Of a DNA stretch of 64,000 nucleotides, positions 1 to 10,430 are shown piece by piece. Positions within the stretch are counted from its first letter, which is position 1. Each line of letters begins with the position of its first letter. The translations under genes were made by a program, and so were the position numbers. The stretch lies in NCBI GenBank assembly GCA_946800325.1, contig OX326961.1:6488655-6552654 (forward strand), in the 5' to 3' direction. The stretch comes from Luzula sylvatica. Its lineage: Eukaryota > Streptophyta > Magnoliopsida > Poales > Juncaceae. Below the pieces are notes generated by a model. It was not told the origin of the DNA. It did no database searches and saw only the letters and a list, made by a program, of their open reading frames with translations.

Positions 1-170
1 AAACAAGCAAAATACCCAATTTTCATGTCGTAGTTAAAATACTCCGTAATTGAAGACTAATACACACAAATTTCAATTTTTTTAAAAAAAATCTTCAAAA
101 TTCAAAAATAGAAGTCTAACACCTTAAAAAAAAATTCAACTATTATATTTTTTTTTCAAATGTTAAATAT
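1..170 (+). repeat. Partial satellite monomer at the left edge
   Basis: The window opens a few bases inside subunit A (AAACAAGCAAAATACCC, the TACCC monomer type) and continues through subunits B and C to the next GAAGTG start at 171. It resembles the monomers at 3,269 and 8,053. In the equivalent positions of the next two HOR1 boundaries (4,149 and 8,933) the monomer has lost its middle, so this edge copy preserves the longer form. Confidence 0.9.
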
Positions 171-345
171 GAAGTGTAACACAACCAAAATACTCAATTT
201 TCATGTCGTACTTAAAATACTCCGTAATTGAAGACTAACACACACAAATTTCAATTTTTTAACAATAATCTTCAAAATTCAAAAATAGAAGTCTAACACC
301 TTCAAAAAAATAAAACTATTATAATTTTTTTCAAATGTTAAATCT
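171..345 (+). repeat. First complete 175-bp monomer, showing three subunits A, B and C
   Basis: The unit divides into three parts that each start with a related box: A at 171-229 (GAAGTGTAACAC, 59 bp), B at 230-287 (GAAGACTAACAC, 58 bp) and C at 288-345 (GAAGTCTAACAC, 58 bp). After the box each subunit has an A-run, then a TCAA-type element, then T/A tracts. The commonest monomer has two CpG sites, both in A (GTCGTA and TCCGTA). This copy differs from the commonest form at ACCAAAA, AACAATAATC and ATAAAAC, which make it a useful marker for HOR1. Confidence 0.93.
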
Positions 346-505
346 GAAGTGTAACACAAGCAAAATTGAGCTTAAAATACTCCGTAGTTGAAGACTAACA
401 CACACAAATTTCAATTTTTTTAAAAAAATCTTCAAAATTAAAAAATAGAAGTCTAACATCTTCAAAAAAATTCAACTATTATAATTTTTTTCAAATGTTA
501 AATAT
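346..505 (+). repeat. Exemplar of the 160-bp monomer class (TTGAGCTT type)
   Basis: Relative to the common monomer, the 19 bases between CAAAAT and CTTAAAATACTCC in subunit A are replaced by TGAG, a net loss of 15 bp that also removes the GTCGTA CpG. The class is widespread: near 346, 2757, 4443, 5130, 9227, 9914, 11455, 13022, 15631, 16657, 17517, 19082, 20122, 29277, 32596, 40040, 58367, 58842, 60205, 61565 and others. It occurs in HOR1, HOR2, both mixed blocks and the old blocks, so it is an ancient variant. Most copies outside the old blocks also carry TCCGTAGTTG. Confidence 0.9.
388..435 (+). other. Inverted repeat with a T7A7 palindrome (exemplar of one per monomer)
   Basis: TTGAAGA at 388-394 and TCTTCAA at 429-435 are exact reverse complements separated by 34 bases. 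The last 14 of those bases are a perfect T7A7 palindrome at 415-428. Most monomers keep both arms, while the T and A tract lengths vary or carry a G (CAATTGTTTTAAAAAAA). As DNA or RNA it could form a hairpin, and the phased A/T tracts could favour bending; both are inferences. Another small inverted pair, GAAG...CTTC, lies at the start of subunit C. Confidence 0.6.
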
Positions 506-1036
506 GAAGTTTAACACAAGAAAAATACTCAATTTTCATGTCTTACTTAAAATACTCCGTAATTGAAGGCTAACACACAAAAATTTCAATTGTTTTAAAA
601 AAAATCTTCCAAATTCAAAAATAGAAGTCTAACACCTTCAAAAAAATTCAACAATTATATATTTTTTCAAATGTTACACGTAAAGTGTAACACAAGCAAA
701 ATACACAATTTTCATGTCGTACTTAAAATACTCCGTAATTGAAGACTAACAGACACAAGTTTCAATTTTTTTTAAAAAATCTTCAAAATTCAAAAATAGA
801 AGTCTAACATCTTCAAAAAAATTCAACTATTATATTTTTTTTTCAAATGTTAAATATGAAGTGTAACACAAGCAAAATACTCAATTTTCATGCCGTACTT
901 AAAATACTCCGTAATTGAAGACTAACACACACAAATTTCAATTGTTTTAAAATAATCTTTCTTCAAAATTCAAAAATAGAAGTATAACACCTTCAAAAAA
1001 ATTCAACAATTATATTTTTTTTCAAATGTTAAATGT

Positions 1037-1740
1037 AAAGTGTAACACAAGAAAAATACTCAATTTTTATGTCGTAGTTAAAATACTCCGTAATTGAAGT
1101 CTAAAACACACAAATTTCAATTGTTTTAAAAAAATCTTCAAAATTCAAAAATAGAAGTCCAACACCTTCAAAAAAATTCAACTATTATATTTTTTTTCAA
1201 ATGTCAAATGTAAAGTGTAACACGAGCAAAATACTCATTTTTCATGTCGTACTTAAAATACTCCGTAATTGAATACTAACACGCACAAATTTCAATTTTT
1301 TTAAAAAAATCTTCAAAATTCAAAACTAGAAGTCTAACACATTCAAACAAATTCGACTATTATATTTTTTTTCAAAGTATAAATCTGAAGTGTAACACAA
1401 GCAAAATACCCAATTTTCATGTCGTAGTTAAAATACTCCATAATTGAAGACTAACACACACAAATTTCAATTTTTTTAAAAAAAATCTTCAAAATTAAAA
1501 AATAGAAGTCTAACACCTTCCAAAAAAATTCAACTATTATATATTTTTTTGAAATGTTAAATGTGAAGTGTAACACAAGCAAAATACTCAATTTTCATGT
1601 CGTACTTAAAATACTCCATAATTGAAGACTAACACACACAAATTTCTATTTTTTTTAAAAAAATCTTCAAAGTTCAAAAATAGAAGTTTAACACCTTCAA
1701 AAAAATTCAACTATAATATTTTTTTTGAAATGTTAAATCT
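1037..1740. repeat. Four-monomer block repeated 2,408 bp downstream inside HOR1
   Basis: The block has monomers starting at 1037, 1212, 1387 and 1565. It recurs at 3,445-4,148, an offset of 2,408 bp (14 monomers, half of the 28-mer). Shared rare features are TATGTCGTAGTT in the first monomer, GTCAAATGTAAAG before the second, the CAAAGTATAAATC contraction before the third (near 1,374 and 3,781) and CTTCCAAAAAAATTC in the third. HOR1 thus has internal two-fold structure and was probably assembled from an earlier duplication. Confidence 0.8.
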
Positions 1741-2261
1741 GAAGTGTAAGACAAGCAAAATACTCAATTTTCATGTCGTACTTAAAATACTCTGTAATTG
1801 AAGACTAACACTCACAAATTTCAATTGTTTTAAAAAAATCTTCAAAATTCAAAAATAGAAGTCTAACACCTTCAAAAACATTCGACTATTATATTTTTTT
1901 AAATGCTAAATGTAAAATGTAACACGAGCAAAACACTCAATTTTCATGTCATACATAAAATACTCCGTAATTGATTACTAACAATCACAAATTTAAATTT
2001 TTTAAAAAAATCTTCAAAATTCAAAAATAGAAGTAACACATTAAATAAAATTCAACTATTATATATTTTTTTAAATGTTAAATCTGAAGTGCAACACAAG
2101 CAAAATACTCAATTTTCATGTCGTAGTTAAAATACTCCGTAATTGAAGACTAACACACAAAAATTTCAATTTTTTAAAGAAAAATCTTCAAAATTCAGAA
2201 ATACAAGTCTAACACCTTCAAAAAATATTCATCTATTATATTTTTTTCAAATGATAAATGT

Positions 2262-2405
2262 GAAGTGTAACACAAGCAAAATACTCAATTTTCATGTCGT
2301 ACTTAAAATACTCCGTAATTGAAGACTAACACACACAAATTTCAATTTTTTTTAAAAATCTTCAAAAAAATTTAACTATTATATTTTTTTTCAAATGTTA
2401 AATAT
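2262..2405 (+). repeat. 144-bp deletion monomer
   Basis: The next GAAGTG start comes 144 bp after this one. About 30 bp are missing at the subunit B/C junction: AAATCTTCAAAA runs straight into AAATTTAAC, losing the AATAGAAGTCTAACA segment. Both breakpoints carry CTTCAAAA, so replication slippage or recombination between these short matches would produce it. The identical deletion is at 7,046-7,189 in HOR1 copy 2, so it predates that duplication. Confidence 0.9.
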
Positions 2406-3444
2406 GAAGTGTAACACAAGCAAAATACTCAATTTTCATGTCGTACTAAAAATACTCGGTAATTGAAGACTAACACACACAAATTTCAATTGTTTTAAAA
2501 AAATCTTCAAAATTCAAAAATAGAAGTCTAACACCTTCAAAAAAATTCAACAATTATATTTTTTTTCAAATGTTAAAAGTAAAGTGTAACACAAGCAAAA
2601 TACTCAATATTCATGTCGTACTAAAAATACTCCGTAATTGAAGACTAACACACACAAATTTCAATTTTTTTTTAAAAAATCTTCAAAATTCAAAAATAGA
2701 AGTCTAACACCTTCAAAAAAATTCAACTATTATATCTTTTTTCAAATGTTAAATCTGAAGTGTAACACAAGCAAAATTGAGCTTAAAATACTCCGTAATT
2801 GAAGACTAACACAAACAAATTTCAATTTTTCAAAAAAAAATCTTCAAAATTCAAAAATAGAAGTCAAACACGTTCTAAAAAATTCAACTATTATATTATT
2901 TTTGAAATGTTAAATCTGAAGTGTAACACATGCAAAATACTCAATTTGCATGTCGTACTTAAAATACTCCGTAATTGAAGAATAAAACACATAAATTTCA
3001 ATTGTTTTATAAAAATCTTCAAAATTCAAAAATAGAAGTCTAACACCTTCAAAAAAATTCAACTATTATATTTTTTTTTCAAATGTTAAATGTAAAGTGT
3101 AACAGGAGCAAAATACTCATTTTTCATATCGTACTTAAAATACTCCGTAATTGAATACTAACACGCACAAATTTCAATTTTTATAAAAAAATCTTCAAAA
3201 TTCAAAAATAGAAGTCTAACACAGTCAAAAAAATTCGACTATTATATTTTTTTTCAAATGTTAAATCTGAAGTGTAAAACAAGCAAAATACCCAATTTTC
3301 ATGTCGTAGTTAAAATACTCCGTAATTGAAGACTAATACACACAAAGTTCAATTTTTTTAAAAAAAATCTTCAAAATTCAAAAATAGAAGTATAACACCT
3401 TCAAAAAAATTCAACAATTATATTTTTTTTCAAATGTTAAATGT

Positions 3445-4148
3445 AAAGTGTAACACAAGAAAAATACTCAATTTTTATGTCGTAGTTAAAATACTCCGTA
3501 ATTGAAGACTAAAACACACAAATTTCAATTGTTTTAAAAAAATCTTCAAAATTCAAAAATAGAAGTCCAACACCTTCAAAAAAATTCAACTATTATAATT
3601 TTTTTCAAATGTCAAATGTAAAGTGTAGCACGAGCAAAATACTCATTTTTCATGTCGTACTTAAAATACTCCGTAATTGAATACTAACACGCACAAATTT
3701 CAATTTTTTTAAAAAAATCTTCAAAATTCAAAACTAGAAGTCTAACACATTCAAACAAATTCGACTATTATATTTTTTTTCAAAGTATAAATCTGAAGTG
3801 TAACACAAGCAAAATACCCAATTTTCATGTCGTAGTTAAAATACTCCGTAATTGAAGACTAACACACACAAATTTCAATTTTTTTAAAAAAATTCTTCAA
3901 AATTCAAAAATAGAAGTCTAACACCTTCCAAAAAAATTCAACTATTATATATTTTTTTGAAATGTTAAATGTGAAGTGTAACACAAGCAAAATACTCAAT
4001 TTTCATGTCGTACTTAAAATACTCCATAATTGAAGACTAACACACGCAAATTTCTATTTTTTTTTAAAAAATCTTCAAAGTTCAAAAATAGAAGTCTAAC
4101 ACAGTCAAAAAAATTCGACTATTATATTTTTTTTCAAATGTTAAATCT
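3445..4148. repeat. Second copy of the HOR1 internal four-monomer block
   Basis: It matches 1,037-1,740 monomer for monomer. It differs by single bases such as GTAGCACGAG for GTAACACGAG near 3,627, and is followed by a truncated monomer at 4,149 where the upstream copy is followed by the GTAAGAC type. The same block recurs 4,784 bp on, from 8,229. Confidence 0.8.
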
Positions 4149-4267
4149 GAAGTGTAAAACAAGCAAAATACCCAATTGTTTTAAAAAAATCTTCAAAATT
4201 CAAAAATAGAAGTCTAACACCTTCAAAAACATTCGGCTATTATATTTTTTTTTCAAATGTTAAATAT
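4149..4267 (+). repeat. 119-bp truncated monomer at the end of HOR1's internal block
   Basis: Subunit A runs to AATACCCAATT and then jumps to GTTTTAAAAAAATC of subunit B, losing the end of A and the first part of B, about 56 bp in all. Both sides share CAATT, which occurs in A (CTCAATTTT) and B (TTTCAATT), so the join fits recombination between subunits within the monomer. It precedes a 687-bp cassette. The same scar is at 8,933-9,051. Confidence 0.9.
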
Positions 4268-5641
4268 GAAGTGTAACACAACCAAAATACTCAATTTTCA
4301 TGTCGTACTTAAAATACTCCGTATTTGAAGACTAACACACACAAATTTCAATTTTTTAACAATAATCTTCAAAATTCAAAAATAGAAGTCTAACACCTTC
4401 AAAAAAATAAAACTATTATAATTTTTTTCAAATGTTAAATCTGAAGTGTAACACAAGCAAAATTGAGCTTAAAATACTCCGTAGTTGAAGACTAACACAC
4501 ACAAATTTCAATTTTTTTAAAAAAATCTTCAAAATTAAAAAATAGAAGTCTAACATCTTCAAAAAAATTCAACTATTATAATTTTTTTCAAATGTTAAAT
4601 ATGAAGTGTAACACAAGAAAAATACTCAATTTTCATGTCTTATTTAAAATACTCCGTAATTGAAGGCTAACACACAAAAATTTCAATTGTTTTAAAAAAA
4701 ATCTTCCAAATTCAAAAATAGAAGTCTAACACCTTCAAAAAAATTCAACAATTATATATTTTTTCAAATGTTACACGTAAAGTGTAACACAAGCAAAATA
4801 CACTATTTTCATGTCGTACTTAAAATACTCCGTAATTGAAGACTAACAGACACAAGTTTCAATTTTTTTTAAAAAATCTTCAAAATTCAAAAATAGAAGT
4901 CTAACATCTTCAAAAAAATTCAACTATTATATTTTTTTTTCAAATGTTAAATATTAAGTGTAACACAAGCAAAATACTCAATTTTCATGTCGTACTTAAA
5001 ATACTCCGTAATTGAAGACTAACACACACAAATTTCAATTTTTTAACAATAATCTTCAAAATTCAAAAATAGAAGTCTAACACCTTCAAAAAAATAAAAC
5101 TATTATAATTTTTTTCAAATGTTAAATCTGAAGTGTAACACAAGCAAAATTGAGCTTAAAATACTCCGTAGTTGAAGACTAACACACACAAATTTCAATT
5201 TTTTTAAAAAAATCTTCAAAATTAAAAAATAGAAGTCTAACATCTTCAAAAAAATTCAACTATTATAATTTTTTTCAAATGTTAAATATGAAGTGTAACA
5301 CAAGAAAAATACTCAATTTTCATGTCTTACTTAAAATACTCCGTAATTGAAGGCTAACACACAAAAATTTCAATTGTTTTAAAAAAAATCTTCCAAATTC
5401 AAAAATAGAAGTCTAACACCTTCAAAAAAATTCAACAATTATATATTTTTTCAAATGTTACACGTAAAGTGTAACACAAGCAAAATACACAATTTTCATG
5501 TCGTACTTAAAATACTCCGGAATTGAAGACTAACAGACACAAGTTTCAATTTTTTTTAAAAAATCTTCAAAATTCAAAAATAGAAGTCTAACATCTTCAA
5601 AAAAATTCAACTATTATATTTTTTTTTCAAATGTTAAATAT
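4268..5641. repeat. Two tandem 687-bp cassettes at the HOR1 copy 1/copy 2 junction
   Basis: AACAATAATC marks the first monomer of each cassette at 4,358 and 5,045, 687 bp apart, and TTACACGTAAAG marks the fourth in each. The first cassette carries TCTTATTT, ACACTATTTTC and TCCGTATTTG variants absent from the second, so the two are separable by sequence. The boundary between HOR1 copies at 4,954/4,955 is the boundary between the cassettes. Confidence 0.87.
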
Positions 5642-7045
5642 GAAGTGTAACACAAGCAAAATACTCAATTTTCATGCCGTACTTAAAATACTCCGTAATT
5701 GAAGACTAACACACACAAATTTCAATTGTTTTAAAATAATCTTTCTTCAAAATTCAAAAATAGAAGTATAACACCTTCAAAAAAATTCAACAATTATATT
5801 TTTTTTCAAATGTTAAATGTAAAGTGTAACACAAGAAAAATACTCAATTTTTATGTCGTAGTTAAAATACTCCGTAATTGAAGTCTAAAACACACAAATT
5901 TCAATTGTTTTAAAAAAATCCTCAAAATTCAAAAATAGAAGTCCAACACCTTCAAAAAAATTCAACTATTATATTTTTTTTCAAATGTCAAATGTAAAGT
6001 GTAACACGAGCAAAATACTCATTTTTCATGTCGTACTTAAAATACTCCGTAATTGAATACTAACACGCACAAATTTCAATTTTTTTAAAAAAATCTTCAA
6101 AATTCAAAACTAGAAGTCTAACACATTCAAACAAATTCGACTATTATATTTTTTTTCAAAGTATAAATCTGAAGTGTAACACAAGCAAAATACCCAATTT
6201 TCATGTCGTAGTTAAAATACTCCATAATTGAAGACTAACACACACAAATTTCAATTTTTTTAAAAAAAATCTTCAAAATTAAAAAATAGAAGTCTAACAC
6301 CTTCCAAAAAAATTCAACTATTATATATTTTTTTGAAATGTTAAATGTGAAGTGTAACACAAGCAAAATACTCAATTTTCATGTCGTACTTAAAATACTC
6401 CATAATTGAAGACTAACACACACAAATTTCTATTTTTTTTAAAAAAATCTTCAAAGTTCAAAAATAGAAGTTTAACACCTTCAAAAAAATTCAACTATAA
6501 TATTTTTTTTGAAATGTTAAATCTGAAGTGTAAGACAAGCAAAATACTCAATTTTCATGTCGTACTTAAAATACTCTGTAATTGAAGACTAACACTCACA
6601 AATTTCAATTGTTTTAAAAAAATCTTCAAAATTCAAAAATAGAAGTCTAACACCTTCAAAAACATTCGACTATTATATTTTTTTAAATGCTAAATGTAAA
6701 ATGTAACACGAGCAAAACACTCAATTTTCATGTCATACATAAAATACTCCGTAATTGATTACTAACAATCACAAATTTAAATTTTTTAAAAAAATCTTCA
6801 AAATTCAAAAATAGAAGTAACACATTCAATAAAATTCAACTATTATATATTTTTTTAAATGTTAAATCTGAAGTGCAACACAAGCAAAATACTCAATTTT
6901 CATGTCGTAGTTAAAATACTCCGTAATTGAAGACTAACACACAAAAATTTCAATTTTTTAAAGAAAAATCTTCAAAATTCAGAAATACAAGTCTAACACC
7001 TTCAAAAAATATTCATCTATTATATTTTTTTCAAATGATAAATGT

Positions 7046-7189
7046 GAAGTGTAACACAAGCAAAATACTCAATTTTCATGTCGTACTTAAAATACTCCGT
7101 AATTGAAGACTAACACACACAAATTTCAATTTTTTTTAAAAATCTTCAAAAAAATTTAACTATTATATTTTTTTTCAAATGTTAAATAT
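7046..7189 (+). repeat. 144-bp deletion monomer in HOR1 copy 2
   Basis: This is the exact counterpart of 2,262-2,405 at an offset of 4,784 bp, with the same CTTCAAAA breakpoint. It supports vertical copying of the whole HOR rather than independent deletions. Confidence 0.9.
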
Positions 7190-8932
7190 GAAGTGTAACA
7201 CAAGCAAAATACTCAATTTTCATGTCGTACTAAAAATACTCGGTAATTGAAGACTAACACACACAAATTTCAATTGTTTTAAAAAAATCTTCAAAATTCA
7301 AAAATAGAAGTCTAACACCTTCAAAAAAATTCAACAATTATATTTTTTTTCAAATGTTAAAAGTAAAGTGTAACACAAGCAAAATACTCAATATTCATGT
7401 CGTACTAAAAATACTCCGTAATTGAAGACTAACACACACAAATTTCAATTTTTTTTTAAAAAATCTTCAAAATTCAAAAATAGAAGTCTAACACCTTCAA
7501 AAAAATTCAACTATTATATCTTTTTTCAAATGTTAAATCTGAAGTGTAACACAAGCAAAATTGAGCTTAAAATACTCCGTAATTGAAGACTAACACAAAC
7601 AAATTTCAATTTTTCAAAAAAAAATCTTCAAAATTCAAAAATAGAAGTCAAACACGTTCTAAAAAATTCAACTATTATATTATTTTTGAAATGTTAAATC
7701 TGAAGTGTAACACATGCAAAATACTCAATTTGCATGTCGTACTTAAAATACTCCGTAATTGAAGAATAAAACACATAAATTTCAATTGTTTTATAAAAAT
7801 CTTCAAAATTCAAAAATAGAAGTCTAACACCTTCAAAAAAATTCAACTATTATATTTTTTTTTCAAATGTTAAATGTAAAGTGTAACAGGAGCAAAATAC
7901 TCATTTTTCATATCGTACTTAAAATACTCCGTAATTGAATACTAACACGCACAAATTTCAATTTTTATAAAAAAATCTTCAAAATTCAAAAATAGAAGTC
8001 TAACACAGTCAAAAAAATTCGACTATTATATTTTTTTTCAAATGTTAAATCTGAAGTGTAAAACAAGCAAAATACCCAATTTTCATGTCGTAGTTAAAAT
8101 ACTCCGTAATTGAAGACTAATACACACAAAGTTCAATTTTTTTAAAAAAAATCTTCAAAATTCAAAAATAGAAGTATAACACCTTCAAAAAAATTCAACA
8201 ATTATATTTTTTTTCAAATGTTAAATGTAAAGTGTAACACAAGAAAAATACTCAATTTTTATGTCGTAGTTAAAATACTCCGTAATTGAAGACTAAAACA
8301 CACAAATTTCAATTGTTTTAAAAAAATCTTCAAAATTCAAAAATAGAAGTCCAACACCTTCAAAAAAATTCAACTATTATAATTTTTTTCAAATGTCAAA
8401 TGTATAGTGTAGCACGAGCAAAATACTCATTTTTCATGTCGTACTTAAAATACTCCGTAATTGAATACTAACACGCACAAATTTCAATTTTTTTAAAAAA
8501 ATCTTCAAAATTCAAAACTAGAAGTCTAACACATTCAAACAAATTCGACTATTATATTTTTTTTCAAAGTATAAATCTGAAGTGTAACACAAGCAAAATA
8601 CCCAATTTTCATGTCGTAGTTAAAATACTCCGTAATTGAAGACTAACACACACAAATTTCAATTTTTTTAAAAAAAATCTTCAAAATTCAAAAATAGAAG
8701 TCTAACACCTTCCAAAAAAATTCGACTATTATATATTTTTTTGAAATGTTAAATGTGAAGTGTAACACAAGCAAAATACTCAATTTTCATGTCGTACTTA
8801 AAATACTCCATAATTGAAGACTAACACACGCAAATTTCTATTTTTTTTAAAAAAATCTTCAAAGTTCAAAAATAGAAGTCTAACACAGTCAAAAAAATTC
8901 GACTATTATATTTTTTTTCAAATGTTAAATCT

Positions 8933-9051
8933 GAAGTGTAAAACAAGCAAAATACCCAATTGTTTTAAAAAAATCTTCAAAATTCAAAAATAGAAGTCTA
9001 ACACCTTCAAAAACATTCGGCTATTATATTTTTTTTTCAAATGTTAAATAT
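8933..9051 (+). repeat. 119-bp truncated monomer in HOR1 copy 2
   Basis: It has the same CAATT join as the unit at 4,149, exactly 4,784 bp downstream, including the rare ATTCGGCTATT in subunit C. Confidence 0.9.
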
Positions 9052-9738
9052 GAAGTGTAACACAACCAAAATACTCAATTTTCATGTCGTACTTAAAATA
9101 CTCCGTATTTGAAGACTAACACACACAAATTTCAATTTTTTAACAATAATCTTCAAAATTCAAAAATAGAAGTCTAACACCTTCAAAAAAATAAAACTAT
9201 TATAATTTTTTTCAAATGTTAAATCTGAAGTGTAACACAAGCAAAATTGAGCTTAAAATACTCCGTAGTTGAAGACTAACACACACAAATTTCAATTTTT
9301 TTAAAAAAATCTTCAAAATTAAAAAATAGAAGTCTAACATCTTCAAAAAAATTCAACTATTATAATTTTTTTCAAATGTTAAATATGAAGTGTAACACAA
9401 GAAAAATACTCAATTTTCATGTCTTATTTAAAATACTCCGTAATTGAAGGCTAACACACAAAAATTTCAATTGTTTTAAAAAAAATCTTCCAAATTCAAA
9501 AATAGAAGTCTAACACCTTCAAAAAAATTCAACAATTATATATTTTTTCAAATGTTACACGTAAAGTGTAACACAAGCAAAATACACTATTTTCATGTCG
9601 TACTTAAAATACTCCGTAATTGAAGACTAACAGACACAAGTTTCAATTTTTTTTAAAAAATCTTCAAAATTCAAAAATAGAAGTCTAACATCTTCAAAAA
9701 AATTCAACTATTATATTTTTTTTTCAAATGTTAAATAT
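9052..9738. repeat. 687-bp cassette at the HOR1 copy 2/copy 3 junction
   Basis: This cassette carries ACAACCAAAATACTC near 9,060, TCCGTATTTG near 9,104 and AACAATAATC at 9,142, all exactly 4,784 bp after the cassette at 4,268. It is followed by the start of a second cassette at 9,739, which lost its fourth monomer. Confidence 0.87.
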
Positions 9739-10430
9739 TAAGTGTAACACAAGCAAAATACTCAATTTTCATGTCGTACTTAAAATACTCCGTAATTGAA
9801 GACTAACACACACAAATTTCAATTTTTTAACAATAATCTTCAAAATTCAAAAATAGAAGTCTAACACCTTCAAAAAAATAAAACTATTATAATTTTTTTC
9901 AAATGTTAAATCTGAAGTGTAACACAAGCAAAATTGAGCTTAAAATACTCCGTAGTTGAAGACTAACACACACAAATTTCAATTTTTTTAAAAAAATCTT
10001 CAAAATTAAAAAATAGAAGTCTAACATCTTCAAAAAAATTCAACTATTATAATTTTTTTCAAATGTTAAATATGAAGTGTAACACAAGAAAAATACTCAA
10101 TTTTCATGTCTTATTTAAAATACTCCGTAATTGAAGGCTAACACACAAAAATTTCAATTGTTTTAAAAAAAATCTTCCAAATTCAAAAATAGAAGTCTAA
10201 CATCTTCAAAAAAATTCAACTATTATATTTTTTTTTCAAATGTTAAATATGAAGTGTAACACAAGCAAAATACTCAATTTTCATGCCGTACTGAAAATAC
10301 TCCGTAATTGAAGACTAACACACACACATTTCAATTGTTTTAAAATAATCTTTCTTCAAAATTCAAAAATAGAAGTATAACACCTTCATAAAAATTCAAC
10401 AATTATATTTTTTTTCAAATGTTAAATGTA
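9739..10430. repeat. HOR1 copy 3, truncated and missing one monomer
   Basis: The copy opens with the TAAGTG monomer (9,739), the 160-bp type (9,914) and the GAAGGCTAACAC type (about 10,074). The TTACACGTAAAG monomer expected next is absent: the following CATGCCG monomer starts at 10,251, 175 bp earlier than predicted. The join falls inside a GAAGTCTAACA stretch shared by both monomers, consistent with deletion of one repeat by recombination. From about 10,430 the sequence stops matching HOR1 (CATGTGGTAC instead of TATGTCGTAG), so the amplified block ends here. Confidence 0.82.

Larger units (their letters stand above)
171..857. repeat. 687-bp four-monomer cassette, left end of HOR1 copy 1
   Basis: Four monomers in the order ACCAAAA type (171), 160-bp TTGAGCTT type (346), GAAGGCTAACAC type (506) and TTACACGTAAAG type (682). 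The same cassette reappears at 4,268-4,954, 4,955-5,641 and 9,052-9,738. Within each HOR1 unit it therefore stands at both ends, so successive units meet in two tandem 687-bp cassettes. This flanking repeat is an obvious place for out-of-register exchange. Confidence 0.88.
171..4954. repeat. HOR1 copy 1, 4,784 bp, 28 monomers
   Basis: Monomer starts read at 171, 346, 506, 682, 858, 1037, 1212, 1387, 1565, 1741, 1914, 2086, 2262, 2406, 2581, 2757, 2918, 3094, 3269, 3445, 3620, 3795, 3973, 4149, 4268, 4443, 4603 and 4779. Marker variants recur exactly 4,784 bp later: AACAATAATC at 261 and 5,045, and TTACACGTAAAG near 675 and 5,459. Only scattered single-base differences from copy 2 were noticed (for example near 509, 2,044 and 5,519), so identity looks above 99%. 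The unit mixes canonical, 160-bp, 144-bp and 119-bp monomers. Confidence 0.93.
4955..9738. repeat. HOR1 copy 2, 4,784 bp, 28 monomers
   Basis: It starts at a monomer whose first box reads TAAGTG instead of GAAGTG; the same change appears at 9,739, where copy 3 starts, exactly 4,784 bp on. It keeps all the odd monomers of copy 1 at the same offsets, including the 144-bp unit at 7,046 and the 119-bp unit at 8,933. Private differences include CTCCGGAATTG near 5,519, AATCCTC near 5,918 and TGTATAGTG near 8,401. Such high identity with copy 1 means recent duplication or ongoing homogenisation. Confidence 0.93.

Noticed and set aside
171..10430. LTR or other transposon origin for the 4,784-bp repeat
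   Set aside because: No terminal repeats of LTR type, primer-binding site, polypurine tract, target-site duplication or coding potential. The unit is made entirely of 28 satellite monomers.
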